Source of the DNA: Parapristionchus giblindavisi
Lineage: Eukaryota > Nematoda > Chromadorea > Rhabditida > Diplogasteridae
Direction: 5' to 3'
Assembly: GCA_943737045.1 (NCBI GenBank)
Contig: CALSFV010000652.1
Span: 310,001 to 374,000, forward strand
DNA length: 64,000 nucleotides
The notes beneath the pieces are model-generated. The model did not search any database, had not been told where the DNA came from, and saw nothing but the letters and a program-made list of their open reading frames with translations. Of the stretch, positions 9,852-22,800 are shown in pieces. The translations under genes were made by a program, and so were the position numbers. Positions within the stretch are counted from its first letter, which is position 1, and each line of letters begins with the position of its first letter.

Positions 9852-11610
9852 CTGTTAAAATATCATGATATGCAATAATATAAAATAAAGATATAATATA
9901 AAATATTATATTCCACGTGGTTATTCTTATACATCGTAAATATATTTCGAACAAGAAAAATAAGATTGAAAAGAACGCAAAGAGAAAAAAATTAAGGTAG
10001 AATGTGCATATTACGGACATAATATGAGTCATATTATTCTATTGTAACAGTATCTTATAAAAGTGATATTTGTAAACCTTCAATAATGATAATGATAAAT
10101 ATTTCGTGTATTAAAGTCAAATAAGAAGAAATGAAGAAGAACAACGACTTTGAAATAGTATTAAATCGAATTTTATCAGTTTTGTCACGCAGCATTTTAT
10201 CATGGAGATTTCGAAATTAAGAAAAAAATGCTTTTGGATCATGCGATCAGTCAATAATTCATGATTAAAGGGGCTGACACCTTTGTCAACACTCTCTCGT
10301 TGTTAGAGAACAGAGAAATAATATGCGCAATGAAGAAGCCATTGAGAGAGGTTTCGTTACTAAAATGGCCAGACAGAACCGAAGATCACATCTCCCTGAA
10401 TACAACAAAAAACAATTTAAATTTAAAATATAGTGAAAATTTCAAACCGAGAGCGAACTCATGTGGGGCATTTACAAGCGCTGATTGTGAGTACTAAACA
10501 CTGACGAACTACATAGACTACACTTTCAGCCTCTCGAATCTATCAGAGAACAGAATGTCACATCGTTGGTCCCAGGTTCTACCTGATAATAGCGCACCTC
10601 AAACCTTCCGAAGTATGATCTGCATGATACAAAAATGCATATTGAGCATCATAAGTAGTAAAGTCGAAGCATCATTTCTTGTCTTCAATAACACTCTTGA
10701 ATAGCCTATCAACAACGCCAGATATAACTGATAACGGTAAGGTGAGGTCATGCATGAGTGGAGATAGGTGTGCAAGTTATTTTTAAGGACAGTTTATGCA
10801 TCGTACAGACACAATCGATAATGATCGATTGCGAAGGCTAGTGCAGTTCCGTTCCATAATTAATAATAGTAATATGAATAAATGTAACATTGGAAAGGTA
10901 GAACAATTTCTTAATCTTTTGTATATTCTACCCCTCTATATATTATGAGAGACTATCTGGCTCAAGTGACATTTTCTTGGCACTTGGCCAAAAAGTGATA
11001 TGAACCGATCGGGCCCAAATAATGCACAGCTGTAGTATGGGGTGGCATGAGTTCAAAGACGGAGTTTGGGTTCGTCATATCTGCTCCTTCGCTAAATAAC
11101 GTAAGTTCTATATAGTGGCATCAAAATTTCAAAGTCTACGGAATCGATCGATATGTGTATACGACGAAGGGCAATAGTAAGCAGGTAAATTCCGCCAAGT
11201 ATCATCCCGATCCAAAACCGTGAGACCCAGAGAAAATATGAAAACACAATTAAACAATTTGTTTTATTTTTCCTACAATTGCCTCTCGATCATTTTTTAT
11301 ACCTTCAATTTGACGAGTATTCATTAGCGTAACTACTGCACGAAAATGAACTAAAACACAATCGTGGAAGTATGCCTTATTCCCGAAAAACCACGACTAA
11401 TTCGCCTTTGTATCGCAAACTGAGACGATAAAGTGTGCGCCTCCTACCGTAATCCAAATGCGGAAATTCAAAATTCGGCAATCACTATTTGTTTTCTTTC
11501 GATTTCTGTATTATATTATTGTTTTATTTTATCATTTGTTCGTTATCTGAATATCTGAGGAGTCATATAAGAAGGGTAAAGATAAGCAGTTGTTGTAATA
11601 TTGACTTGAC
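9852..11610. other. Intergenic with one MITE A copy
   Basis: 10262-10370 is a partial member of MITE family A (AAAGGGGCTGACACC...CTCTCGTTGTTAGAGAACAG). The remainder is AT-rich without supportable genes. Clusters of CGATCGAT-like words near 10810-10860 and 11150 are too short to interpret. Confidence 0.5.
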
Positions 11611-11614
11611 ACTT

Positions 11615-12080
11615 TTTCTGCCACATTAGACGACGTCAAATGTGGCAAATTTTTGTGCCATATTTTACGTGTGAATTATTGGCATTTTTATAAAAATATT
11701 TTATCTCCAAATTTGAACAGTGAAAATATGGCAGAGAAGCCTAATTAGAAATGGCACAATTGACGAATGAAAATTTGGCAATTACAATCGTGGAGTAAGG
11801 TCGACAAATATTACGCAAGAATTAATGGCATTTTTCTACATTTTCAAATGTGACAAATAATCGAGGAGCATAAATGGCATGTCAGAAAATCACGTGTAAA
11901 AAGTGGCAACAAATATTGGAAATATTTTTGCCAGAATTGCAAGTGTCATATATGTCAGCATTCGACGTGGCACAAATGATCGGTGCAAAATTGGCATTTT
12001 CTTTTTCGATTTTTCTAGCCAGATTTGACACTGGCGAAATAGGCAAAAAGTTCATGCCGAATCCGACATAATATACACTT
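11615..12080. repeat. Degenerate flank of TGGCA/TGCCA satellite
   Basis: TGGCA, TGCCA, TGTCA and GACGTCAAAT-like words recur every 25-50 bp on both strands, but no longer in fixed register. They are the same words that build the ordered array starting at about 12085. I read this as an eroded or ancestral edge of the satellite. No gene. Confidence 0.6.
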
Positions 12081-12084
12081 TCAA

Positions 12085-12690
12085 TTCTGGCATGCCATAT
12101 TTGACGCCGTCAAATATGGGTCAGATTTGACGGTGTCAAATATGGGTCAGATTTGACGCAGTAAAAAATGGCATGCCATATTTGACGGCGTAAAATTTGA
12201 CCCATATTTGACGGTGTCAAATATGGCATGCCATTTTTTACACCGTCAAATCTGACCCATATTTTACACCGTCAAATCTGACCCATATTTGACGGCGTCA
12301 AATATGGCATGCCATTTTTTACACCGTCAAATCTGACCCATATTTTACACCGTCAAATCTGACCCATATTTGACGGCGTCAAATATGGCATGCCATTTTT
12401 TACACCGTCAAATCTGACCCATATTTTACACCGTCAAATATGGCATGCCATTTTTTACACCGTCAAATCTGACCCATATTTTACACCGTCAAATCTGACC
12501 CATATTTGACGGCGTCAAATATGGCATGCCATTTTTTACAGCGTCAAATATGACCCATATTTTACACCGTCAAATATGGCATGCCATTTTTTACAGCGTC
12601 AAATATGACCCATATTTTACACCGTCAAATTTGACCCATATTTGACAGCGTCAAATATGGCATGCCATTTTTTACAGCGTCAAATTTGTC
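12085..12690. repeat. Satellite of palindromic units
   Basis: An array of ~26-bp subunits (TTTACACCGTCAAATCTGAC CCATAT type) alternates with TTTGACGGCGTCAAA, itself a near-palindrome, and the palindromic junction TGGCATGCCA. The junction recurs at about 12223, 12304, 12385, 12440, 12521, 12576 and 12657. The spacings are 81, 81, 55, 81, 55 and 81 bp, so the higher-order unit is 81 bp and a shorter form lacks one 26-bp subunit. No coding. Confidence 0.9.
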
Positions 12691-13417
12691 AGAATGGGGT
12701 ACAAGAAGAATGAGTGATGCCAAAGATTTGGAGGGATGGAAATGATGAAGTGGGATAATACAATGATGAATATACTATTACGAGCTAATAGTACAGATAA
12801 TACAAGATGTATAGAAGCGTGTGGGACCTTGCCGGCATCGTCCAACTGGAAAAAAATAAATCAATAATTACAACATACGAAAGATATTTTAAAATCAGTT
12901 AAAAATGCACTAGTAATTAATTGTTGTTCAGCTGTGAGCTAGGGTCGGACATCATTTGTTCTACTTTCGTTTGAGCCGTCATGCTTAGGCTAGCAAAATT
13001 GAAATACAATCGCGCACAGTGTTTCAAGAGGTTCGACAGAGTAACGAGTTAGAAAGACGCCAGTTACACCAATGCCTTGTTGCACAAACGATGATCATTG
13101 AATAAGCCGATGAAATGACAAAAAGTGCAAATAAAGTAAACAATTCCGACCTGAAGTTGGTTGATGATAATTCTTCGGGGGGGGGGGGGGGTGCTAGACG
13201 ACAATCAGGAGAAGCTTCTTTGGACGCTGCTGCTTCAGCAGGCATGCTCCATCTACGCACGAGGTCACTCCTTGCCGGAATGCTGCATTGAAAATGAATA
13301 TAAAAATATATACGGGTGAGAAAATCGGGTCGGTTTTGTCGCTCGCGACAATGCCGCCCACGTATGATTTCCACAGAATATTTAGTTTTAACTGTTCAAG
13401 AAATAGTTCAAGATTTA
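12691..13417. other. No gene seen; G-tract
   Basis: Non-coding by eye. 13178-13191 is a run of about 14 G. 13315-13380 (AAATCGGGTCGG...TTGTCGCTCGCGACAATG) is related to a repeat inside the hAT-like element at 15355-15420 and 16255-16330. Confidence 0.45.
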
Positions 13418-13630
13418 CAAGGGAACCACTTAACCATACCCCATTTTTCTCTAATTTTGATTTCTTGATGTGAATCTTCATGGAATAAGGTTTCCGAAAA
13501 GGTAGGTCAAAAGAATCACAATCGCGTTTTAAGCCCATTTTCGGCTTCTGAAAAAAGCACTTGATTTGTATCTCACTCCCCCCTCTTTCTTGCCGCAAAA
13601 TAGACTCTCGGAAGGAAGTTTAGGGAGACA

Positions 13631-13706
13631 GCTGGTCAAGTGGTGTAGTGGTCTGGAGCGCTTGCGCTCACTACGTCTTTTAGTGGTTCAATTCCTCAAT
13701 GCAAGC
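13631..13706 (+). other. tRNA-like module, left arm of P1
   Basis: It contains an A-box-like TGGTGTAGTGGTCTGGAGC and a B-box-like GTGGTTCAATTCC about 45 bp later, the spacing of an internal RNA polymerase III promoter. I could not fold a convincing acceptor stem, so I call it tRNA-derived rather than a tRNA gene. It points to the palindrome centre. Confidence 0.55.
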
Positions 13707-14118
13707 AAATATTTTTGCTTTTTTTCTATGGATGGTAAAAACGATATTTTTAATTTGGAAATTTTTCTATAACCGAAACAATAACCCAATAAACTTGAAT
13801 TAGGAAAACAACTGATTACATTACAACATTACATTACAAAATGATTACAAAATTGCCCAACGTTATAATCTCCTTCGCTTTGTATCCCAAATGCACTGGT
13901 CCTTCGTGTTTGCTGTTTTCATTTCCTATGGCGTTTATAAGGGTGGTTTCATGTCCCAGAAGCCTTCACCCCTTCTCACCCCAAAGCAAATAATGATCGC
14001 AGTTTCCATAGTTGTTTTCATAGTTGAAGTTTATTGGATTATTGTTTCGGTTAAAGAAAAATTTCCAAATTAAAAATCTCGTTTTTACGATCCATAGAAA
14101 AAACAGCAAAAATATTTG

Positions 14119-14190
14119 CTTTCATTGAGGAATTGAACCAGACTGAGTGTTCGCAAGCGCTCCAGACCACTACACCACTCGATCAGCTGT
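14119..14190 (-). other. tRNA-like module, right arm of P1
   Basis: Reverse-complement partner of 13631-13706. The A-box region and the B-box-like TGGTTCAATTCC are conserved, while the stretch between them has diverged (anticodon-arm region). It also points to the centre. Confidence 0.55.
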
Positions 14191-14614
14191 CTCCCTAAAC
14201 TTAATTCCGATAGTCCATTCTGCGGCAAGAAAGAGGGGGGGGGGTGAGATGCAAATCTAGTGCTTTTTTCAGAAGCCTAAAATGGGCTTAAAACGCGAAT
14301 GTGATTCTTTTGACCTACATTTTCGGAATCCTTATTCCATGAAATTTCGCGTCAAGAAATCAAAATTAGAGAAAAATGGGGTATGGTTAAGTGGTTCCCT
14401 TGTTAGACAGATTTCCATTATCACATCATAAATAAATAAATCTTTACCTTCCAGTATCCTTTTTCGGATCATTCATCTGTTGTCCTCTCCACTCGTTCGT
14501 GTCGCGGCTGTGATCGTCGTGCTGCAATCAAAAATATTGAATAAGTAATATTTAATATTTTGGATTAATAATAATAATAATTTTAAAAAAATAAATTGAG
14601 TTGTTACTAGATGC

Positions 14615-16988
14615 TAGGGTTGCAGGAACGGAAGGGGAGACTACGCACTCTATTCCCACCCCTTCCCTTCTCTCTAGCAATCGCCGGTGAGAGGCACTCT
14701 CTCACTTCCTAACTTCGTAGTTTGTCACATCACTGCCAAAGATATTTTCCGCTATTTTCCGGTGATTACGCTATCTCTCGCCCCTCCACCCCTTCCCCTC
14801 TCCTTACTCTCTGTTCACTCCACCCGCCTTGCCCCATTTGAGGCACGTTTGAAGAGATCACTTCTGAGAGCCCCTCACTTCTGAGAGCTTTGCAGTCACA
14901 AGCAAAGTTGTAACTCACATCGATCCGGTTCTGATTATTTTTTGACAGAGACGATACGATCAAAACAAACACAATGACAATCGTTCTACCATTTCAGAGG
15001 GAAATAGAAACGGTAACCGTTCAAAATATATTTTGGTATGGACAATTGAATTTCTCTCAATGATCAGAGGAATCAGATTTGCATTTGAAAATTTATTCTC
15101 CGTGTTATTCCCTCTATTTCCCATTTCAATGATTCATTATCTCAAGAGGGACATTGTTCACCTCTCATTATCGTGTCTTCCACTCACGGAGGGCAATTTC
15201 CATTGAAAAGAGCGAGTATTGCATATTGTAAAAGTTGGCTTGAACGGTGATGCAAATCGCGGCGGGACTCAAAATATTAAAAATCTACAGTATATTCTGT
15301 CGATAAATTCACAGTTTCTGGGCCTTTTAATTCTTTTCGACTGTTTTATTTGGTTGTTCTCATACGTGGGCGGCACTTGTCGCTGGAAATGAAAATCGGG
15401 TGGGTCGGACGGTAAAATCGGGTGGGGGGGGCGCAAAAATGGAATTTTTAAATATAATAATCTACAGCCTTTTTTTCCAATATCGATCAGTTATTCATAC
15501 ATTCACAGTAATCTATTCATACCCTATGCTCTATTTATCTTCATCTGTCTGTATCGATCTATCTTTATAAGTTCAATCTCTATTAATCATACTGACTTAT
15601 TCGTTGAATTCAACTTCAAATATGTAATTAATTTAACTATTGTAATAAAGCATTTGCATAGATCAGTTTCAATACAGATATGAACTTTTGTACAATCAAT
15701 AGGAATCTCATAAAAAGTAAACGCGTTCAAATGCATATAATTAACAAATATCACAAGTCAGCATATCATGCTTATCGATTGATATGAAAAGTTCAAGTAA
15801 TATTATACGAATAAAAGTTAATCTATTATTATCCTTGAGATCTAGTAATGTCACACAATATCTTTTAATATTAGTCCAAATCCACCCCTAACATTCTCTA
15901 CATGGTGATGGGACGTCGTGAAACCATTTTTTAAACCTAATTTATGACCGCCACTATTAAACTCCAAATGTTATGATTCGTCCAGAAAACATGGTCCTAA
16001 AAATGTTTTGTCTGAAAAAAAATTCTAAAAAATTTTTTTTGAAAAATTTTTTAAGTCCCAACGATAGAGTGGAGGACTGATTAGACTAAATGTCATAAGC
16101 CGTTACTTTGCACGCATCATTAATTCGATACAACTAAAAGATAAACCGAAAATGAAATCATTTGCTATAGTAATTTTTGCTCCGGGAGGGGTTGTCGCTT
16201 TTTTTACGTTGTACGCTACTGCTTTCGATCATTCATTTTTTGAGTGAATGTTGGCGAAAATCGGGTGGGTCGGGAGCCAAAATCGGGTGGGTCTTGTCGC
16301 TAGCGACAATGTCGTCCACGTATGGTTGTTCTGCAATGTTTGCAATAATTGAAGTGAATCTGCGTCTATCTAGGCCAAAAAAATTGGAAAGAAAAGGCGA
16401 AGAAGCATGCAAATTGTTCATTAAAAAAATTTCCATTGCATCCGTGAAATAGAATATGCACGCACATACTTTTTCACGGATGCGGATAAAAACCGCCCGG
16501 ATACGGATGAAAAAGAATTCGTACCCGTTGCCTTCCGTGCCACTCTCGTCGAGTGGCTGGTTGTAAGATTCTTTATATCAGATAAATTACACTTCGCATA
16601 CCGTAAGTAATCATCGGATACAGTATCCGAGACTGTTCCTGTAGTTGAATCAGCAGCAACCGAGTGCTCATCACCTAAATCGAGATGACCAAGTTTTATT
16701 TTGAATGCAAATCGATCCGTCTCTCTCTCACAATCCGTCTATGTGTAGGCTCATTCGATCAGGATTTTTTCTGATTATTTTAAATTGTTAAATAAATACA
16801 AAAAATCAGAATCTATTTTTTTTCTCAGGAAGGGGAGGTGCGAGAGATAGCGTAATCCCCGCTAATTTAGCGGTGATTACGCTATCTTTGGCAGTCTCTC
16901 TTCTCTGTTGCGGGAAACGAAGAGAGAGTGGCAAGAGATGGGAAGAGGGCGCGGTAAATTCGATTACGTTTACGCTACGGCAACACTA
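14615..16988. mobile_element. hAT-like element, 8-bp target duplication
   Basis: The ends read TAGGGTTGCAGG... and ...GGCAACACTA. The 8-bp target duplication CTAGATGC is at 14607-14614. The right copy is split: CTA at 16989-16991 and GATGC at 17908-17912, because a mariner inserted into its TA. Sequence is shared with the element at 58132-60530, which has opposite-type ends. 8-bp duplications and TAGGGTTGC-like ends fit the hAT superfamily (inference). No transposase ORF is seen. An inner repeat with inverted ends (CATACGTGGGCGGCACTTG / GTCGTCCACGTATG) spans about 15355-16325. Confidence 0.85.
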
Positions 16989-16991
16989 CTA

Positions 16992-17905
16992 CAGAGTGTC
17001 CAAAAAGTATTGTTACACGAAAAAATCCATTTATCTTTCTCAAAAACCAGCATAGACAATTCAATCAGGGCACAGTATTTACCACTTACCATAGCAACAT
17101 AACAATGAATGATCACCCGATCTGGCCTCCATTGGCCGTTATGACGCATCTGAGACGATGAGGGACAAAGTCGACGATGGGCCGCTTGTAGTGGATGCCG
17201 ACTTTCTCCCATGTCTTTTCTAAGGCCTACTTGAGAGACACGCGGTATTTATGGTGGGTAGAGCAGGACTCCCTCTACAATACTGCTTAGACGTTGAAGT
17301 CCAAGGGTTCAGATCGGAGGAGTTGTAGGGCCAAGATAGAGTCGCGATGAAGACGGACACATGGGTGCGGAACCATGCCTGGGTCACTTTTTCCGAATGA
17401 GTAGGCGCTGAATCTTGCTAGAAGTCTCAGTGAACCCCATTGAAGTGGGAGCGGCACCAGTGGAGAAGGACCTTCTTGAAAAGCGTCCTGACGTAGTGCA
17501 CCTTATTGAGATCCACGAGCACAAGGGGACTCTTGGCCGTCAAGCACACTCCAGCCCAAACCATCACTCATTGGGGGTGGACTATGCAAGAGATGGTTTC
17601 TCCACTGGCATCCGCTTGTTCAGGAGACTGGGCTATTATCCTCGTGTATTGGCTGTTGAAGACCGCGAAGTCCTTGGAAAAGACATTTGGGAAAGTCGGC
17701 ATCCCCTACCAGCGGCCCATCATCGACTTTCTCCCTCATGGTCTCAGATGCGTCATCGCGGCCAATGGAGGCCAGATCGAGTGATCATTCATTGTTACGT
17801 TGCTATGATAAGTGGTAAATACTGTACCCTGTTTGAATTATCTATGATGGTTTTTGAGGAAGATATATGGATTTATTCATGTAACAATACTTTTTGGACA
17901 CCCTG
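16992..17905 (-). mobile_element. Rearranged Tc1/mariner element
   Basis: The ends CAGAGTGTCCAAAAAGTATTG and its inverse ...TACTTTTTGGACACCCTG are flanked by TA on both sides. The minus strand of the middle encodes transposase fragments: VWAGVCLTAKSPLVLV, then SDLNP near 17310, and a C-terminal WEKVGIHYKRPIVDF...ANGG near 17130-17215. A second copy of that C-terminal segment lies on the plus strand at about 17680-17785 (VGIPYQRPIIDF...ANGGQIE). The element is therefore an inverted-repeat derivative with about 230-bp shared ends. Frames are broken and the transposase is dead. Confidence 0.85.
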
Positions 17906-17912
17906 TAGATGC

Positions 17913-18181
17913 AAACAATTGCGATCTGTCCACCGCTCAATAATTAAAGTTTTAAAAAAATCAATAAAACAAAATCAATAATTGCCGTACCCCAAAGTAT
18001 CGTGCTGATCTCTGTACAGCAGACGGATCGATGAGCTTCATCGTCTGTCGTTCACCCGTCTCCTCCTCACGACGACGCTTGAATGAGTTACAATCTTCGC
18101 GAGGTCGACCGTCAAACGATTGACGGCCCCTGCAACAATATGGATAATTAAAATTTAATTATTTAACAAGGAGTCTCTTTT
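17913..18181. other. Spacer, no gene seen
   Basis: Non-coding sequence right of the hAT target duplication; nothing recognised. Confidence 0.4.
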
Positions 18182-18965
18182 ACCACGGGTCTCCTGTAAA
18201 AGTGTAGCAAAAACGGCCGGGTCTGCCACTATGAAAATTTTTTGTCTCCGATTTCGATGAAAGTCGGTCAGTGTGTGTAGTTGGGGGCCATGAGAAGTCC
18301 TAGCCACTTGATTTGGCCAAAATTCAAAATTATCGATTTTTTGTGATCTACCATGAAAATGATCGTAACTCGGTTCATTTTCATCCTACAGCGAGCAGAC
18401 AGGTGTCATTCGAACCGTATTATAATGCTCTCGAAAAAAGTATTTCATGACCCGTTCGCTGCAAAGTCGTCTTCAGGGCGAAAAACGCGAAAAACAAATT
18501 TTTGGAAAAAAATGAGACATGTTCTCGAAAATTTTCTCTTGAGTACACGCGTATTATTGCAGAATATAAGTTTTCAGATGACGTACAAAGTCGGTATGTT
18601 GTTCATTTGCCGTATCTCTGTCCCCCCAATACCGTTTAATAGAGTACACGGGACTTAGTCATTTTTTTCCACCTCAACAGCTTTCGATCGTATGTGCCTT
18701 CAAAATGGTCCAATCGACTAATCGAAAAAAGGAAAATGATGCTCCCGGAAAGGCGAATAAAAAGTTCTCTGATGATCGAATAGCTATGACAACCCATTTT
18801 CGAGTTATTCGAGGAAAATCACTACACTTTCTCTATTTTCATCGATTCCAATGAAAGAACGGAAAGGAAAATATTCTTTGTACAGCTAAAAACTACCCAA
18901 TCGACTTTATTTTATATTATACATGAAAAAAATATTATAAAAGCAAGCAATCAATATGCAATCAT

Positions 18966-19578
18966 CAGGGGGACGCCCGTTTCGGCAACGAGTTATAAAT
19001 CGGTTGGCAGATGGTCTGTGGAAACAAAAGTTGTACCATTATTATCAGTAGTGGTGTACGGTATGGCGCTACAGTAACCGTCGGGAATCGTGAACTGATT
19101 TTTTTAGTCGACCCATGACCCGGGGTTCATGGTTGAAAATGGTCAAAGTCGAAAAATTCATGATGACCCGAGATCAAATACTAGTTGCAATTATATCAAT
19201 AGTGAGCCAACTTTTATCTTTCTGGATACCGTAACAGGTACTACCGTAATCTAGCTACCGTAACCTGCAATAATATGGTCAAATGCACTTCAAATCCCGG
19301 TTTGATTACGGTAGTTCGGGTTACGGTAACCAGAAAGATAAAAGTTGGCTCACTATTGATATTATGGCAACTAGTATTTGGTCCCGGAGTATCATGAATT
19401 TTTCGACTTTGGCCATTTTCAACCATGGTCATGGGTCGACTAAAAAAATCAGTTCACGATTCCCGACGGTTACGGTAGCACCATACCGTACACCACTACT
19501 GATAACAATCATACAACTTTTGTTTCCATAGACCTTCTACCAACCGATTTATAACTCGTTGCCGAAACGGGCGCCCCC
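18966..19578. repeat. Palindromic repeat, ~280-bp arms
   Basis: It begins GGGGACGCCCGTTTCGGC and ends GCCGAAACGGGCGCCCCCC. Arms of about 280 bp flank a ~50-bp centre near 19247-19300. The interior contains several TACCGTAA/TTACGGTA words. It is a foldback insertion inside the large TIR element. No coding. Confidence 0.85.
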
Positions 19579-19834
19579 CAATTATCAACATCACTGATCG
19601 AAAACGAGGGATGTAGACAAGTCAGGGGCCTCATTCGTGAACAAAGTGTTCATCTCGGTTTTCATCCAGTTGTAGATTGCATCGGAGGAGATAGTCAGAT
19701 CATCCTCATGTACTTTCACTTCGTCCTCAATTCCTCCTCCCTCCTCATCGTAGTCCTTCTCCCAGTTTTTGATGAAATCCATACCCAGTGCCACATCTCT
19801 CTCATACATTTTCAAACCCCAACAATGTCGCTAT

Positions 19835-22800
19835 CTGACCAGTTTCAAAATTTGAAAAATCTTACCAGTTTTTCGAGAATGGTCAAGTTTCGCGCATGAG
19901 ACGAGTTATGAGAGAAAGAAATAATTTATTTGTTATGAAAACATATAATAAAGATTGAACTTGAATGAGATTTGTTGTGAATTAATGTGATAAAGGTTGA
20001 AATTGATACGAGAATTTTCATATGAAGGACTATTTAAGTGAAAGAATATAAAAAATAAAAAAAAGTAAAAGAGAAATAAATAGAGAAGGAGAAGAGGGAA
20101 GAGAGGTAGAAGTGTTGTCAGATTACGGTACGTAGAGTTAGGTCAGATATGTGATCTGTCATTTGAATTTTTAATATCGTTTAATTTAAAAGTCAGTTTT
20201 ACGTATGTTTCTTTGCGTCATGACAATTATTAAGAGAACTAGAAATGTTTAAAATATAAATTGGACACTAAAGTTAGTTATTCATTGAGTTTAGTGCCAA
20301 AACGCCCAATGGCTCAATGTACGGCATTACCATAGTATTGTTGGACAATTGTTTGTAGGCAGTTATTTCACTTATTTCGAATCCTTTTTTAAAAATTTTT
20401 TTTTCCAAAATGTGTAGAATTGCCTGAACTTTCACTTTATGTGCATTAGAAAAATAAATAAAATGATTTGAGCTCATACGTTCATTTTAAACATCAAAAC
20501 TGGTCAGATTATGGTATTTGGGAAGATGTGAGAGCAACGAAATATTTTTTTCCTACTTATTCGTGGTCATAATTAATTATAAAAACAAGAACTGCACTCG
20601 AAACTGCCTCCAAGTAGTCATTTCAGATTTAGAAAGGTAAACAAGTGGTCAGATCTTGTATTTGATAAGATGTGACATCCGTGAAATATTTTTTTCCTAC
20701 TTATTCGTGCTCATAATTAATGATAAAAACAAGAACTGCGCGTAAATGTGCCTCCAAGTAGTAATTTCAGATATTCAAATACTTGTGCTTCTGAGAATGT
20801 TGATAGGCACATTTATCAATGAATATCAAATTTTAGTGTTGAATTTACACTTTAAAAATCCATTATTCTCTTAATGATCATATGTGAAGTAATGAAACAA
20901 ACTGAAATTGAGGATGTGCCTACCAACATTCTCAAAAAATTGAATATAAGAAATTGCTTGTTGGAGGCATATTTACTCACATTCTTTTACATTGATAATT
21001 ATTTATGAGCACCAATAAGTAGAAAATATATATATTTCAATATCACATCTTTTCAAATGTCAGCTCTGATCAGTTTTGTGGCTTTAAATGACCGTATGAG
21101 TTCAAATAGTTTTTATTCTATTTTATTTTTGTACTTGGAAATAAACTTCATCATCTTCTTCAACGACAAGTAGAAGAGTTATCGATCGACCGTTGGTGCA
21201 CATTTCTCAATAACCAACTTTACTGTCCAATTTACAGTTCAAAAATTGATAACCCTCTTAGTGATCATATTTGACGTAAAGAAGCATAAGTAAATCACAG
21301 TTTTAATGCTATTATCAGTAATTATCATTATACAACTCTAGCAACTCTTCTAGCTTTCTTCCTTCTTCTCCCTTTTTACCTTTTATAGCACGGTGTGACA
21401 CACCTACCGGAGAAAAGAGTGGGTGGAGGCTTAAACTTTTAGCGCATACCGTATACAGAAAACCAAAATCGTAGTTCGCGATCACGAAGGCATTTCCGTA
21501 TAAGAAAAAAATACAGATTTGAAAAAATTCGCGAAAAAAAAATTGAAAAAATATCATGAAAAAGAACATGCTTACAGTAATTAGTTAGTATTGAAAAATC
21601 CTGATTAATGCCTGAATTCTGCAGGTATTGTTGTTGGGTCTCACAGCGAATAGAAAGAAAAAGCGAGAGCGCAGACATGTCAGACACTTTTTGTCTGCTA
21701 ATTCTGTCGCCGATCGATTTCTCTTGTTGTGTCATACCGTGTATTTCGCAATTCTTTATATTCTTTCAATTCAATAGTCCTTCATATGCACGACCACAAA
21801 CCTTTATTACAGCTCATGATAAATCTATATCACATCAGTTCACAATAAAGCTATTTCAATTTTAATCTTTATCACATTAATTAAAAACAAATCAATTCTC
21901 TATTTCTTTCTCCACTTGTCTCCCTTTCGTTCACTTGATCATCCTGGAAAAAAAACTACTGTAGGGTGGTTTACGAGCTTTCGTAAACCACCCTATTAAA
22001 TAACATGCTAACAATAAGCTGCCGAAAAATACTCTGAGCATTAGTTTATTTGCCCTTATAATGCACATTTGCCTTACGTGCCTACTACGGTGGCGAGAAC
22101 CAGTATGTAGTCACTAATTATTCTCTCTCCAACTAGTGCGTAATCTTTTCCACTCTCTCTGCTACTCTTCTGTCCCCTGTGGCAGCCGTGTGTTGGGGTC
22201 ACGGTTGAGTAGAAATATTACTCTTTTTCTACTCTTTTTGTTTTTTCTCGGCTCTAAGTAATCAAAATATACAAATCTATATAATTTTGGAATCTAAAAA
22301 TCAAGGGCTATTCTATAAGCCTAAAATTGACTGCAAAAGGACAATTTTAAATTTCTTCAATTTTTCAAGTCATGCATTGTAGTAAATATTTTATTAAAGT
22401 AATTCGAATAACAATGAAAAATAAAAAAAGAAAATATAAACATATTGATAAAGGAAATAAATTATATTATCGTCCGATTCCGATCGGATTTGAAAGAATG
22501 CATACACGAAAAATTGAAAAAAGTGTTCTTTGACAGTCAATTGCAGACTTGGTAAATAGCTCTTGGCTTGTAGATTTCAAACATATTCAGATTTACAAAT
22601 TTCGAATACTTATAGCCGAGAAATCCCAAAAGGAGTAGAAAAAGAATGGCTGAAAATAAGTCACTGATGTTGCGATGATCTCATCACTACTAACCGTCGC
22701 GCGAGAGGTCGTAAATGTGCCTCTCTCGGTTGTGTAGAGAGCGACTGTCACTAGGGCTAGTAAGTAGTGACTGGTTCTCGCCACCCTAGTGCCTACGCCG

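Larger units (their letters stand above)
13418..14402. mobile_element. Palindromic element P1 with tRNA-like arms
   Basis: Terminal inverted repeats start CAAGGGAACC, and the arms 13418-13800 and 14024-14402 are near mirror images. TTA lies directly outside both ends (13415-13417, 14403-14405), a 3-bp duplication. The element at 30807-31959 has the same terminal decamer and the same TTA duplication, so the two are one family. TWA duplications of 3 bp are typical of PIF/Harbinger elements; that placement is inference. No transposase is encoded. Each arm holds a tRNA-like module. Confidence 0.85.

Noticed and set aside
13024..13598. Minus-strand ORFs of 116 and 134 aa
   Set aside because: They cross a G run and the P1 terminal repeat and have no recognisable domain.
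17415..17981. 188-aa plus-strand ORF as a host gene
   Set aside because: It overlaps transposase read on the minus strand and lies between mariner inverted repeats.
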